In this document: positions 52,501-60,759 of the stretch, in pieces
Layout of the letters: each line of letters starts with the position of its first letter
Position numbering within the stretch: position 1 is the stretch's first letter
DNA from: a virus
Strand: one strand, 5' to 3'
Length of the DNA stretch: 64,000 bases
IMG/VR virus record: IMGVR_UViG_3300043410_001471
Span: 64,001 to 128,000 of that record
Translations under genes and position numbers: made by a program
The notes under the pieces: model-generated
The model's database searches: none
What the model was told of the DNA's origin: nothing
The model's input: only the letters and a program-made list of their open reading frames with translations

Positions 52501-54257
52501 GTGTAGAGAAATATGCGGATAGAGAATTATCTCCTGCTGATATTGAATTTAGTAATCATTTCTTTGATAGATTAAATGACCCAAGAAATGGTAAAGAAAT
52601 TTCAGAACCAGAATTAACTGGGTTTTTCAAAAGATTAGCAAGACACAAAAAAGAATTTTTAGATTTTTTAGATAAGTACAATCAAATCGTAGTTAAAGAT
52701 ACGAGAAGTGATATCAATATCCCATTTGTAAAAATGGCAAATAAAGTTATCGCTAAGACTGTAATGAGAAAGGGCGAATTTCAAACATCATCTCATACAA
52801 TCGTAAATGAAGCACAGGCCGTTAGTGGTGGCAAGGTTCATAAATTCATTACTGGTAAAAATTTAGGATTCAAAGGTAAAAAGTATTCTGAAATTGAATT
52901 TGAAACATTAGGAATCGATAATAGAAATCAGACTGTTAGATTGAAAATTATAGCACCAAAAGAAATTGGTGGTAATGAAATGAGTTTAGATTTCAGAACA
53001 ATTAGAAGAGGTCCTTTTTTCAAAACCGATACTCATTCTCACTCAATACATGAAGGATTGATATTAGAAGGTGGTGCATACGGGCACATGTCACATCCAT
53101 TTGATGATATGGATTTAACTTTTGGTGATTTGAAAAAGATTATCAAAGGAGCATTGACGGGTAATTTAGAATTGACAAGAGAGAAAACTGATGGGCAAGC
53201 ATTGGCAATCAGTTGGAAGAATGGTAGATTAATTGCAGCAAGAAATAAATCACATTTAGCTAATGGTGGAGCCGGTGCAATGGGTATCGAAGATGTAGCA
53301 AATAAGTTTGGTGGTAGAGGTGGTTTAACCGATGCATACAATTTCGCAATGAAGGATTTGACAGCAGCAATCCAATCATTATCAGAAGCACAAAGAAAAA
53401 AGATATTTAACGAAGGACAATGTTTTATGAATTTGGAAGTAATATGGCCAACTTCAGTAAATGTTATTCCTTACGGACAGGCTTTATTAGTATTCCACAA
53501 TACAACTTGTTATGATGAAAAGGGTGTAGCAGTTGGAGCAAATCAGGGAGCAGCAACAATGTTAGCAGGAATGATTAAGCAAGTAAACGCTGATGTTCAA
53601 TCAAAGTATACAATACAAGGTCCACCTGTAACAGAACTACCTAAAAATGAGGAGTTAAGTTCGAAGCAAACAAAATACCTAACTCAATTACAAAAGATTC
53701 AATTTCAATTCCAATTATCCGATAAGGATGGTGTTTCTGAATATCATCAAGCATGGTGGGAAGATTTTGTGAACAAAGGTGGAGTTAAATTACAAAAATT
53801 AGAAAAGGAAGCATTAGTAAGAAGATGGGCATTTGGCGATAAATCATTTCGTTTAAACACTATCGCTGATAAAGATGCTCAAAAATGGGCAATCGATAAT
53901 GATAAAGTAAATGTAGCTAAACAACAAAAAGAAAATGTTAGACAATTTGAAGAAATATTTTTGGGGGTTGGTGCAGACGTTCTCTCATTTATGGGTTCAG
54001 TTTTAACAGCAAACCCAGATGCAGCAGTTCGTAATATGAAAGATAGATTAAAATCAACTGCGGAGAAAGTTAGAGGAAGTGGTGACCCATCTAAAATAGC
54101 TAAATTGAAAATGGAATTAAGTAGATTGGCTAGTATTGGTGGTAAAGACAAGATAGTTCCAAACGAAGGTATTGTATTTGTTTATAAAGGAAACACTTAC
54201 AAACTTACAGGTACATTCGCACCATTAAATCAAATTTTAGGTATATTTTACGAATAA
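49569..54257 (+). CDS. 1562-residue multidomain protein: nucleotidyltransferase, HExxH, KxDG ligase-like domain
   Basis: Residues 14-190 are a cytidylyltransferase-type fold: GRFQPFHKGH (20-29, with the HxGH site) and ISGTDVR (147-153). Residues 200-400 are disordered and rich in Pro, Gln, Lys and Glu. Residues 559-660 are Ala/Gly-rich and hydrophobic and could insert into a membrane. HEMVH (793-797) is a zinc-metalloprotease motif in a TLAHEMVHRKQDE context. Near 1206-1209, EKTDGQALAISW holds a K-x-DG motif like that of ATP-dependent DNA/RNA ligases, followed by RLIAARNK and FMNLEVIWP, which could be motifs III/IIIa. The order is unusual. It may be a virion-packaged, host-injected protein (inference). 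Confidence 0.7.
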   Translation: MNLSEVDKPEVKKTIVVYSGRFQPFHKGHYVSYLKLCSKFGKNNVYIGTSNDTSGPKSPFNFNEKVKIMNTMFGIPSDKIVQVKNPYAPKEILQQFDGKTTQYIAAVGEKDANRLQGKYFKPYKGKAGYGYDEIGYVYPVPAETNAISGTDVRSWLGSDSKDKEKGFLKAYPKFDKEIFKMITGKLNESVNTNPSYTMRPEPHPTRHETEHPTDEPDWHKKDEPYDPISELIGKTMMEEMFQDFLREYLDEESEAQKMGLIHLGGGYYGKEQGKPATHKSEDGKIRALTPAEVAAEKQKQMAKGPSDAPANEPKPSQPGQPVNKGATAQGKVDKAKEEPTNKKVGGEQPGQQAPPPEQKLSGAELKSSAEMSPDEKKQAEVKEKLHHAMADLSDDDKKVVDDVNNPDSEMRKGWYEKLNDWTGDKLHKVGKAVGHVIAHKVDQYKEFGKGMYSLATSGKLGTITDEETGKKVHWSDYTQGGSSKEGWGDKMKDVPVYKKDSHGHPIHDEEGNPVQDKDWRGRPKTQKEPVFREDLSPRELALAKKSWYERNEQIKGLKGTAMDAALIAGSMMTAGAATGALAAKGIGTTANVASYAGQTLGHAIQHGAVHSFTSGASYFGIHLGKDMAKHVAIEATGLGAMGTTTAGTVLSVATGGILEGIGNDSNQPNPQDMMMNLIKKIGERMQTFKMSDEQMLASIESYKKNKPESDLANAAKDLMKEDLSDSKKANIQHFVEFATKRLKLQETPKVTLVGGKEYGNVKSSLGGYSPEDKTIYVATEGRLTADILRTLAHEMVHRKQDEMGYIKDSVQDGADGSPIENQAHSIAGILMREYGRINKQIYNEDVNVDVDKGDEVLMGKFKNKKVTVKDIGTDDHGMPTINGKQATTFRIPRGESVNEVGSNDWRFKAIMKLWDKASTFGRKKIAAAVCKDPNADRNDVARELRSFGYRDITSVGDQLGLDEKKNLKEKLSHSNLDSVEKYADRELSPADIEFSNHFFDRLNDPRNGKEISEPELTGFFKRLARHKKEFLDFLDKYNQIVVKDTRSDINIPFVKMANKVIAKTVMRKGEFQTSSHTIVNEAQAVSGGKVHKFITGKNLGFKGKKYSEIEFETLGIDNRNQTVRLKIIAPKEIGGNEMSLDFRTIRRGPFFKTDTHSHSIHEGLILEGGAYGHMSHPFDDMDLTFGDLKKIIKGALTGNLELTREKTDGQALAISWKNGRLIAARNKSHLANGGAGAMGIEDVANKFGGRGGLTDAYNFAMKDLTAAIQSLSEAQRKKIFNEGQCFMNLEVIWPTSVNVIPYGQALLVFHNTTCYDEKGVAVGANQGAATMLAGMIKQVNADVQSKYTIQGPPVTELPKNEELSSKQTKYLTQLQKIQFQFQLSDKDGVSEYHQAWWEDFVNKGGVKLQKLEKEALVRRWAFGDKSFRLNTIADKDAQKWAIDNDKVNVAKQQKENVRQFEEIFLGVGADVLSFMGSVLTANPDAAVRNMKDRLKSTAEKVRGSGDPSKIAKLKMELSRLASIGGKDKIVPNEGIVFVYKGNTYKLTGTFAPLNQILGIFYE

Positions 54258-54303
54258 AAAATAATATATATACATATATACAAAGGTTATTAATAAAAGA
54301 ATT

Positions 54304-54972
54304 ATGGTAAAAAGAACAAGTTTTGAACAAAAAAATAAACACATTCACAAATCTCGTAAACTAATTATCGATACGGTATTTGGTAGAACCGATGATAATC
54401 AAAATGTGTTTGGTTATGAAAAAGAAGCAGAACAAAAAAGAGAAGTAGGTGAGAAGTGGGTTGATAAAGATGGTAAGGAGTGGGAACAAAAAGAAGGATT
54501 TAAAATCAACACTACTAAAATGGATGAGGTTAGAGAATATCTAAAAAAGATAACAACTTGCTCATCCGATGATTGTAAAACAATTCAATATAGTACTGCT
54601 GATAAGAAGTTAATTGCTAAAACGGGGTTATGTACAACTTGTTTGGCAAAGCAAGAAAGTATATTGAGAGGTGATGGAACTTGGCCTTTTTATGAAGATT
54701 ATAAAATAACTTTAAACAAGTTAGATTATGTTAGAGATGTTAAAGCACAATTAGAAGAGGCTTTAGAAGGTGTCAAGCAGCAAGTTGAAATGATTAATGA
54801 AGATGGTACTATAAGCAAATGGCAATGGGATATTGATATTCAAAAAGTAAAATCTGATTTAAAAAATGATATTGCTGGAGCTTACAACGCAATTGAAGAA
54901 TTGTTAGAGCGTAAGTTGGCATTAGAAAATAAGTTACAGGAATTAAATCATTCAGAATTAATAAAAAACTAA
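54304..54972 (+). CDS. Zinc-ribbon plus coiled-coil protein, unknown
   Basis: Four cysteines, C86, C91, C110 and C113, form a likely zinc ribbon. The last 90 residues are a coiled coil (VRDVKAQLEEALEGVKQQ and ELLERKLALENKLQEL). The N-terminus is basic. It lies next to the terminase genes, so a role in packaging or DNA binding is possible, but I recognise no family. The 46-base gap upstream is nearly pure A/T; no clear promoter box. Next gene starts 3 bases after the stop. Confidence 0.55.
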   Translation: MVKRTSFEQKNKHIHKSRKLIIDTVFGRTDDNQNVFGYEKEAEQKREVGEKWVDKDGKEWEQKEGFKINTTKMDEVREYLKKITTCSSDDCKTIQYSTADKKLIAKTGLCTTCLAKQESILRGDGTWPFYEDYKITLNKLDYVRDVKAQLEEALEGVKQQVEMINEDGTISKWQWDIDIQKVKSDLKNDIAGAYNAIEELLERKLALENKLQELNHSELIKN

Positions 54973-54975
54973 ATT

Positions 54976-55623
54976 ATGAAAAAATTCTTAAACATTAAGA
55001 ACATTGCAATTGCAGTATTAGTTGTAATTGTATTATTAGAACTTTGGAACCCAGGTGGAGTTATGCCAGGTAAAACTATCAGAATCGATGGTAAAAAATA
55101 CGAAGTTATCAAACATGAAATTGATACAATCGATGTAATCAAAACAAAAGTAGTTACTAAAAAAGGTGAAGATATCTATCACGAAACAATTGTTGAAAAG
55201 GAAGTACAAATTCCAGCAGTAGTAGATACTATGGCTTTATTGAAAGATTACTATTCAAAAGTATTATACAAAGATGTATTAGTATTGCCTGATTCATTGG
55301 GAACAGTAGCTGTAACTGATACAATTTCACAAAATAAAATCTTAGGTAGAACTTTCAATGCAAATGTTAAACAAAGAACTATTAAAGAAACTACAATTGT
55401 AAAAGAATTACCTAAAACAAAAGTATTCTACGGATTCGAAGGTGGATTCAATAAATCAGATGTTGTATCTCATATTGGAGCAGGTGTTATCTTAAATACT
55501 AAAAAGGATAAATTATATCACTTAGGTATTGGAGTAGCTAATAGAGTAGTAGATGGTACAAATGGTTCTCTTTCTCCTTACATCAATGGTGGTGTATATT
55601 GGAAGATTAGATTAAAAAAATAA
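54976..55623 (+). CDS. Membrane-anchored protein, possible DUF6808-like or lysis protein
   Basis: A single transmembrane anchor at residues 8-24 (KNIAIAVLVVIVLLELW) is followed by a mostly beta, charged periplasmic-side segment (IDTIDVIKTKVVTKKGED) and a C-terminal part with alternating hydrophobics (GFEGGFNKS, HIGAGVILNT, LGIGVANRV, YINGGVYWKI) like beta-hairpins of an outer-membrane or spanin-type protein. DUF6808-like proteins of Bacteroidota phages have this layout. An i-spanin-like lysis role is a guess. Located immediately before terminase. Confidence 0.5.
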   Translation: MKKFLNIKNIAIAVLVVIVLLELWNPGGVMPGKTIRIDGKKYEVIKHEIDTIDVIKTKVVTKKGEDIYHETIVEKEVQIPAVVDTMALLKDYYSKVLYKDVLVLPDSLGTVAVTDTISQNKILGRTFNANVKQRTIKETTIVKELPKTKVFYGFEGGFNKSDVVSHIGAGVILNTKKDKLYHLGIGVANRVVDGTNGSLSPYINGGVYWKIRLKK

Positions 55624-55624
55624 T

Positions 55625-57235
55625 ATGGCAGTTCAAGGGAAACCAACGAAAAGTCTAAAAGAAATAATTGCTGAAGAATATCGTAAATGTGCGGCTGACC
55701 CCATTTACTTTATGAAGAAGTATTGTGTTATTCAACATCCGGTGAGAGGGAAAATTCCCTTTCACCTTTATCCTTTCCAGGAAGATTGTTTAACGGATTT
55801 TAAAGACCATCGGTTTAACATCATCCTTAAATCTCGTCAATTGGGTTTATCAACTCTTTCGGCAGGATTTATTCTTTGGAAAATGATTTTCAATCAGGAC
55901 TTTAATGCATTGGTTATCGCAACAAAAGTTACGGTAGCAAAAAACCTTGTAGAGAAAGTAAGGGTTATGCACGATTTACTTCCTATATGGTTGAGAGATG
56001 GTGGAACTGCGGCAGCAGAAGATAACAAACTCTCACTTAAATTAAAAAATGGTTCGCAAGTAAAAGCAATCGCATCTTCTCCAGATGCAGGTCGTTCAGA
56101 AGCCTTATCACTATTAGTTGTGGATGAGGCAGCTTTCATTAGAGATATTGATGAGATTTGGTTATCAGCGCAATCTACCTTATCAACGGGTGGTAGTGCT
56201 ATTGTATTATCTACACCAAATGGTATTGGTAACTGGTTTCATAAAATGTGGGTTGAAGGTGAAAGTGGAACAAATGGTTTTAATTGTATAAATCTCCATT
56301 GGACTGTACACCCTGAAAGAAATCAGGCTTGGAGAGATGAACAAACTCGTATCTTAGGAGTTAAGGGAGCAGCACAAGAATGTGATTGTGACTTTATCGG
56401 TTCAGGAGATACTGTATTTGAACCAGCTCTACTGACTTGGTATAAAGATACCTATGTAATGGAGCCGGTTGAGAAAAGAGGATTTGATAACAATCTATGG
56501 GTATGGGAATATCCAAATTATAATAAACAATATATTGTTGTAGCGGACGTTGCCCGTGGAGATGGTTCTGACTACTCTACGGCTCATATTATTGATATAG
56601 AAGATTGTGTTCAAGTTGCAGAATATAGAGGTAAAGTTGATACAAAGGATTTTGGAAACTTTTTAACCTCATTGGCAACTGAATATAATACGGCACTTTT
56701 GATTATTGAAAATGCAAATGTGGGATGGGCTTGTATTCAGCAAGTAATCGATAGAAATTATAGTAATTTATTCTATATGAGTAATGATTTGAAATATATC
56801 GATGTTGAAAGACAAATGTCAAACAAATATTATAGAGATGAAAGACAAATGGTTGCTGGATTCTCTACTACATCTAAAACTCGTCCTTTAATCATATCAG
56901 CATTGGATACTTATATGAATGATAAAGATATCATTATTCGTTCTCAAAGAACAATTGATGAGATGTTTACATTTATCTGGAGTGGAGGTAGAGCTGAAGC
57001 GATGAAAGGGTATAATGATGACTTGATTATGGCATTGGGTATTGGACTTTGGGTTCGTAATACCGCACTTCGTTTAAGACAAGAAGGTATAGACTTAACA
57101 AAAAGTATGTTGAATTCAACTACTATCCAAAATAACACCGGAGTATATGCTACAAACTGGCAGCAAGGTAGAAATCCGTATGAAATGGAGGTAGGAAAAG
57201 GTCAAACCGAAAATTTAACTTGGTTACTTCAATAA
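55625..57235 (+). CDS. gp17: Terminase large subunit
   Basis: The ATP-driven DNA packaging motor. ATPase: KSRQLGLST (69-77) is the variant Walker A, D167-E168 in LLVVDEAAF the Walker B, and STPNGIG the coupling motif. Nuclease: D308 (VVADVARGDGSDYS), a central acidic/Asn segment, and D465-D466 (GYNDDLIMALG) are the RNase H-fold metal ligands that cut concatemers. Length 536 is typical of T4 gp17-like proteins. A membrane protein gene precedes it, and the portal lies 600 bases downstream after one small gene. Confidence 0.95.
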   Translation: MAVQGKPTKSLKEIIAEEYRKCAADPIYFMKKYCVIQHPVRGKIPFHLYPFQEDCLTDFKDHRFNIILKSRQLGLSTLSAGFILWKMIFNQDFNALVIATKVTVAKNLVEKVRVMHDLLPIWLRDGGTAAAEDNKLSLKLKNGSQVKAIASSPDAGRSEALSLLVVDEAAFIRDIDEIWLSAQSTLSTGGSAIVLSTPNGIGNWFHKMWVEGESGTNGFNCINLHWTVHPERNQAWRDEQTRILGVKGAAQECDCDFIGSGDTVFEPALLTWYKDTYVMEPVEKRGFDNNLWVWEYPNYNKQYIVVADVARGDGSDYSTAHIIDIEDCVQVAEYRGKVDTKDFGNFLTSLATEYNTALLIIENANVGWACIQQVIDRNYSNLFYMSNDLKYIDVERQMSNKYYRDERQMVAGFSTTSKTRPLIISALDTYMNDKDIIIRSQRTIDEMFTFIWSGGRAEAMKGYNDDLIMALGIGLWVRNTALRLRQEGIDLTKSMLNSTTIQNNTGVYATNWQQGRNPYEMEVGKGQTENLTWLLQ

Positions 57236-57242
57236 ATTTTAT

Positions 57243-57251
57243 ATATTTATA
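57243..57251 (+). promoter_or_regulatory. ATATTTATA box before the 167-residue head-region gene
   Basis: ATATTTATA in the 41-base gap, 25 bases before ATG 57277. Confidence 0.5.
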
Positions 57252-57276
57252 TGTTGAAACTATTAAAAATACAAAA

Positions 57277-57780
57277 ATGAGATTATTAGACTTAATTCCT
57301 TTGAAAGAAATGGAAAATCCTTGTTGGAAAGGATATGAAATGGTAGGAACTAAAACAAAAGATGGTAAAGAAGTACCAAATTGTGTACCCGTAAGTGAAG
57401 ATATCGATTCGGATGATGATGTAAACTATGGTTTAGTTGAACCAGAAGAATACGATGTTGAAGATGAGGATATGGAAGATTTTATCTCATTTATGCGAGG
57501 ATATGATAAATCTTTAAATGAAGGATGTCAATGTTTAAGAGAAGCTGAATATCAAGGTAGACAAGTTCAGTTGGGTAAACCAATGGCTGGGGATGTTAAA
57601 AAATTCAAAGTGTATGTTAAAAACCCAGCTGGTAATGTAGTTAAGGTAAATTTTGGACAGAAGGGAGTTAAAATTAAAAAGAACAATCCAGATAGAAGAA
57701 GAAGTTTCAGAGCAAGACATAATTGTGACCAACCCGGCCCAAGACATAAAGCTAGATACTGGTCTTGTAGAAAGTGGTAA
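57277..57780 (+). CDS. Conserved head-region protein, T4-like cyanophage type
   Basis: The open frame reaches back to a TTG at 57220, but that lies in the terminase gene and before the ATATTTATA box; ATG 57277 (MRLLDLIPLKEMENP) is the start. Two conserved blocks: NPCWKGYEMVGTK followed by EVPNC near the N-terminus, and FKVYVKNPAGNVVKVNFG with RRSFRARHNCDQPGP and ARYWSCRKW at the end. I know these from proteins near packaging genes of T4-like cyanophages, function unknown. The cysteines could bind zinc. The middle is strongly acidic (DIDSDDD, EEYDVEDEDMED). Length 167. Confidence 0.7.
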   Translation: MRLLDLIPLKEMENPCWKGYEMVGTKTKDGKEVPNCVPVSEDIDSDDDVNYGLVEPEEYDVEDEDMEDFISFMRGYDKSLNEGCQCLREAEYQGRQVQLGKPMAGDVKKFKVYVKNPAGNVVKVNFGQKGVKIKKNNPDRRRSFRARHNCDQPGPRHKARYWSCRKW

Positions 57781-57782
57781 AA

Positions 57783-57814
57783 TTTGGAAATACAAAAAAT
57801 TTTACTTATCTTTG
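57783..57814 (+). promoter_or_regulatory. Bacteroidota-type promoter before the portal gene
   Basis: TTTGG (57783-57787), 19 bases, then TATCTTTG (57807-57814): the same sequence and spacing as the primase promoter. The portal ATG follows at 57836. Confidence 0.78.
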
Positions 57815-57835
57815 TAAATTAATATAAATTAAAAA

Positions 57836-59578
57836 ATGGCAGATAAATCAATATTCGGTAGGTTACAAAAATTATTTTCAACGAATACTATAATTCGTAA
57901 AACGCAGCAAGGTGTTAAAGTAATTGATACAGATGAGTATCAAAATATGACAACTAATCTTGTAGACCGTTATATGAAATTAAAGATTAGTAATTATGGA
58001 GTTGGTTCATTGGAATCATCTTTGGCATATCAACAAGTTAGAATTGATTTGTTCAGAGATTATGATTCAATGGATATGGACCCGATTTTAGCATCTGCAT
58101 TGGATATTTACGCTGATGAATGTACACCTACAAACGAACATGGTAATGTTTTGAAAATACATCACGAAGATGATAATATCAAACAAATATTAGAAAATTT
58201 ATTCTACGATATTCTTAATGTGGAATTTAATTTATGGCCTTGGACTAGAAATTTAGTTAAATATGGTGATTTCTTTTTACAATTAGAAATTTCACCTGAA
58301 TTGGGTATTATTAATGTAATGCCAATGTCTACTTATGAAATGAGTAGAGTTGAGGGATTTGACCCTGAAAATCCTCAAAGAGTAAAATTTGTATATTCAC
58401 CATATCAGAATCCATATACAACTGGATTACAATCTACAAAAACTGAATATGAAAACTATGAAATTGCACATTTTCGTTTAAATGGTGATGCAAACTTCTT
58501 ACCTTATGGAAAATCTATGATTGAAGGTGGTAGAAGAGTTTGGAAGCAATTACAATTGATGGAAGATGCTATGTTAATTCATAGAGTGATGAGAGCTCCC
58601 GAAAAAAGAATCTTTAAAGTGGATGTGGGTAATATTCCACCAAACGAAGTAGATAACTACATGCAAAAGATTATCAACGCATCGAAGAAAGTTCCATTCG
58701 TTGATGAAAGAACAGGTGAATATAATTTAAAATACAATATTCAAAACTTAATAGAAGATTATTATATGCCAGTTCGTGGTAGCGATAATGGTACTTCTAT
58801 TGATACATTAAAAGGTTTAGAATATAATATGATTGATGACCTTAACTACTTAAAAGGTAAGTTAATGGCAGCATTGAAAATTCCAAAAGCATATTTAGGA
58901 TTTGAAGAAGATACCAATGGTAAAGCAACATTGGCATCGATGGATATCCGTTTCGCAAAGACAATCGAAAGAATTCAAAAAGTATTAATTTCAGAATTAA
59001 CAAAGATAGGAATCATTCACTTATATGCGCAAGGTATAGATGATGATAGATTGACTAACTTTACATTGGAACTTACAATCCCATCTAAAATCTACGAACA
59101 AGAGCAAGTTGAATTATATACTTCTAAAGTAGCATTGATTCAACAAATGCAACAAACAAAGATGTTCTCTAAAGAATGGATGTATGATTCAGTAATGAAG
59201 ATGGCTAAAGATGAGCAAGATGAATTGACATTGCAAGTATTGGAAGATACTAAGCAAATGTTTAGATTGACATCAATTGAAACGCAAGGTGTAGACCCTG
59301 CTAAGGAAACGGGAGTAGAAGGCGGCCCAACCAATGTAGAAGAAGAATTAAATAAATTAAAATTGGAATTGGATGGCGATGTTGGTAGACCAAAAGACCC
59401 GGTTAGATATGGTAAAGATGACCATCCGGAAGGAAGAGACCCGTTGGGAATAAAGACTCTAAAGCAAAGAGAAGGTTCTGTGGCTTATAAACCGAGAAAA
59501 AATTCATATTTGGAGATATTTAAGGATATGAATGGTAATAAAAAGACTATTTTGACAGAAGATTTAACAAAAGAGTAA
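57836..59578 (+). CDS. gp20: Portal protein
   Basis: The dodecameric ring through which DNA enters the head and to which terminase and tail attach. FRDYDSMDMDPILASALDIYADE (about 68-90), NLVKYGDFFLQLE (about 140-152) and IDDLNYLKGKLMAALKIPKAYLGF (about 333-356, quoted in part as DDLNYLKGKL) are conserved T4 gp20 blocks. The C-terminus is acidic and disordered. Length 580 is close to the family norm. It follows a host-like promoter and is followed by an ATATTTATA box. Confidence 0.93.
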   Translation: MADKSIFGRLQKLFSTNTIIRKTQQGVKVIDTDEYQNMTTNLVDRYMKLKISNYGVGSLESSLAYQQVRIDLFRDYDSMDMDPILASALDIYADECTPTNEHGNVLKIHHEDDNIKQILENLFYDILNVEFNLWPWTRNLVKYGDFFLQLEISPELGIINVMPMSTYEMSRVEGFDPENPQRVKFVYSPYQNPYTTGLQSTKTEYENYEIAHFRLNGDANFLPYGKSMIEGGRRVWKQLQLMEDAMLIHRVMRAPEKRIFKVDVGNIPPNEVDNYMQKIINASKKVPFVDERTGEYNLKYNIQNLIEDYYMPVRGSDNGTSIDTLKGLEYNMIDDLNYLKGKLMAALKIPKAYLGFEEDTNGKATLASMDIRFAKTIERIQKVLISELTKIGIIHLYAQGIDDDRLTNFTLELTIPSKIYEQEQVELYTSKVALIQQMQQTKMFSKEWMYDSVMKMAKDEQDELTLQVLEDTKQMFRLTSIETQGVDPAKETGVEGGPTNVEEELNKLKLELDGDVGRPKDPVRYGKDDHPEGRDPLGIKTLKQREGSVAYKPRKNSYLEIFKDMNGNKKTILTEDLTKE

Positions 59579-59595
59579 TAAACCAATATAAAAAT

Positions 59596-59604
59596 ATATT
59601 TATA
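59596..59604 (+). promoter_or_regulatory. ATATTTATA box before the 289-residue head-region gene
   Basis: ATATTTATA in the 47-base gap, 21 bases before ATG 59626 (the same spacing as at 10226). Confidence 0.5.
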
Positions 59605-59625
59605 TCTGACAAATTATAAAAATTG

Positions 59626-60498
59626 ATGAAAAAAATAAAACATTCAAAGTTTAAAAATACGGGATTTATATTCGAATTATTAGTAAGACAAATTACATCT
59701 GAAATAATGTCTGCTAACAAATCAATAGCAGAAGGTATTTTAAAAGAACATTTCAATTCGAAAAAAGAATTGTCAAAAGAATTAAAGTTATATCAGTATT
59801 TGATAAATGAGAAATACAATTCAGAAGCAAAAGCTGAGAAATTTATTGATACTATCTTAGAAGCTCGTAAAAGATTAGATGAGAAAAAACTTACAAAAGA
59901 AAAGTATAATCTTATCAAACAAATTAAAGAAACTTACGGATTGGATGAATTTATTAAATCTCCAATTTCGAATTATAAAACATTAGCATCTATTTATAAA
60001 ATATTTGAAGTAGTAACAACCGAAGAACAATACGAACCAACTGATATCGTAAATTCTCGTTTTACTATTGCAGAAAGTATTATAAATTCTTCTATTCAAA
60101 ATAAAGAAGCAAAAGTTAAAGATGCAGTTTTAGAAGAATATAGAAAACAAGATGAAGATTTAAGAGCTATTTCTTACAAAATATTAGTAGAGAATTTTAA
60201 TTCAAAATATAAAAATTTATCTAAAGAACAAAAGGGATTATTGAAAGAATATATCAATAATATCAATAATACAGGTAAATTAAATGAATATGTTTCAAAC
60301 GAAGTAACTGATTTAGTAAATTCTTTAAAAGAAATCGGTTCTAAAATTTCAGATAAAGTTACTAAGATTAAATTGGCTGAAACTATATCTAACATACGAA
60401 AAATAAAATCAGTTAAGAAAGTTAGAGAGCAACACTTATCAGCGATGATGATGAGTTATGAATTATTAAAGGAATTAAAAGATAGTTTAAATAAATAA
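59626..60498 (+). CDS. Lys-rich helical head-region protein, unknown
   Basis: I choose ATG 59626 over the TTG at 59623. The 290-residue product is almost entirely helical and Lys/Glu-rich with no cysteine or membrane segment. The start KHSKFKNTGFIFELLVRQIT and the end LSAMMMSYELLKELKDSL resemble a conserved protein found between portal and protease in related marine myoviruses, to my recollection without a known role. Position suggests a prohead core or assembly factor. Confidence 0.6.
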   Translation: MKKIKHSKFKNTGFIFELLVRQITSEIMSANKSIAEGILKEHFNSKKELSKELKLYQYLINEKYNSEAKAEKFIDTILEARKRLDEKKLTKEKYNLIKQIKETYGLDEFIKSPISNYKTLASIYKIFEVVTTEEQYEPTDIVNSRFTIAESIINSSIQNKEAKVKDAVLEEYRKQDEDLRAISYKILVENFNSKYKNLSKEQKGLLKEYINNINNTGKLNEYVSNEVTDLVNSLKEIGSKISDKVTKIKLAETISNIRKIKSVKKVREQHLSAMMMSYELLKELKDSLNK

Positions 60499-60501
60499 AA
60501 A

Positions 60502-60747
60502 ATGGTAAATTATAGAGCATTTAATGCAAAATTGGTAACATCTGGTTCTACCGCATTAGTAGATAGAGCATGGGGTGTATTGCCTGTAAGTGGGGTAACT
60601 GGTACAATTACATTGGAAGGGTTTGGAACAGGTAGTACTGTTCATCCAACTATTGCATTGGAACATTTAGTAGCAGGACAACCATTTCCTTGTCACCTTA
60701 GAAATATATCAGTAACCAATGGTGGTTCTGTTTATGTATTAGCTTAA
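60502..60747 (+). CDS. Small beta-rich head-region protein, unknown
   Basis: The 81-residue protein alternates Thr/Val/Gly beta segments (GVTGTITLEGFGTG) and ends SVYVLA. No motif that I know. Such small beta proteins may decorate the capsid. It starts 3 bases after the previous stop and 12 bases before the next gene, within the portal-to-protease run. Confidence 0.5.
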   Translation: MVNYRAFNAKLVTSGSTALVDRAWGVLPVSGVTGTITLEGFGTGSTVHPTIALEHLVAGQPFPCHLRNISVTNGGSVYVLA

Positions 60748-60759
60748 ATCATATAACAA

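Noticed and set aside
57220-57276. N-terminal extension of the 57277 gene from TTG 57220
   Set aside because: The added residues overlap terminase and the ATATTTATA box; the conserved sequence begins at ATG 57277.
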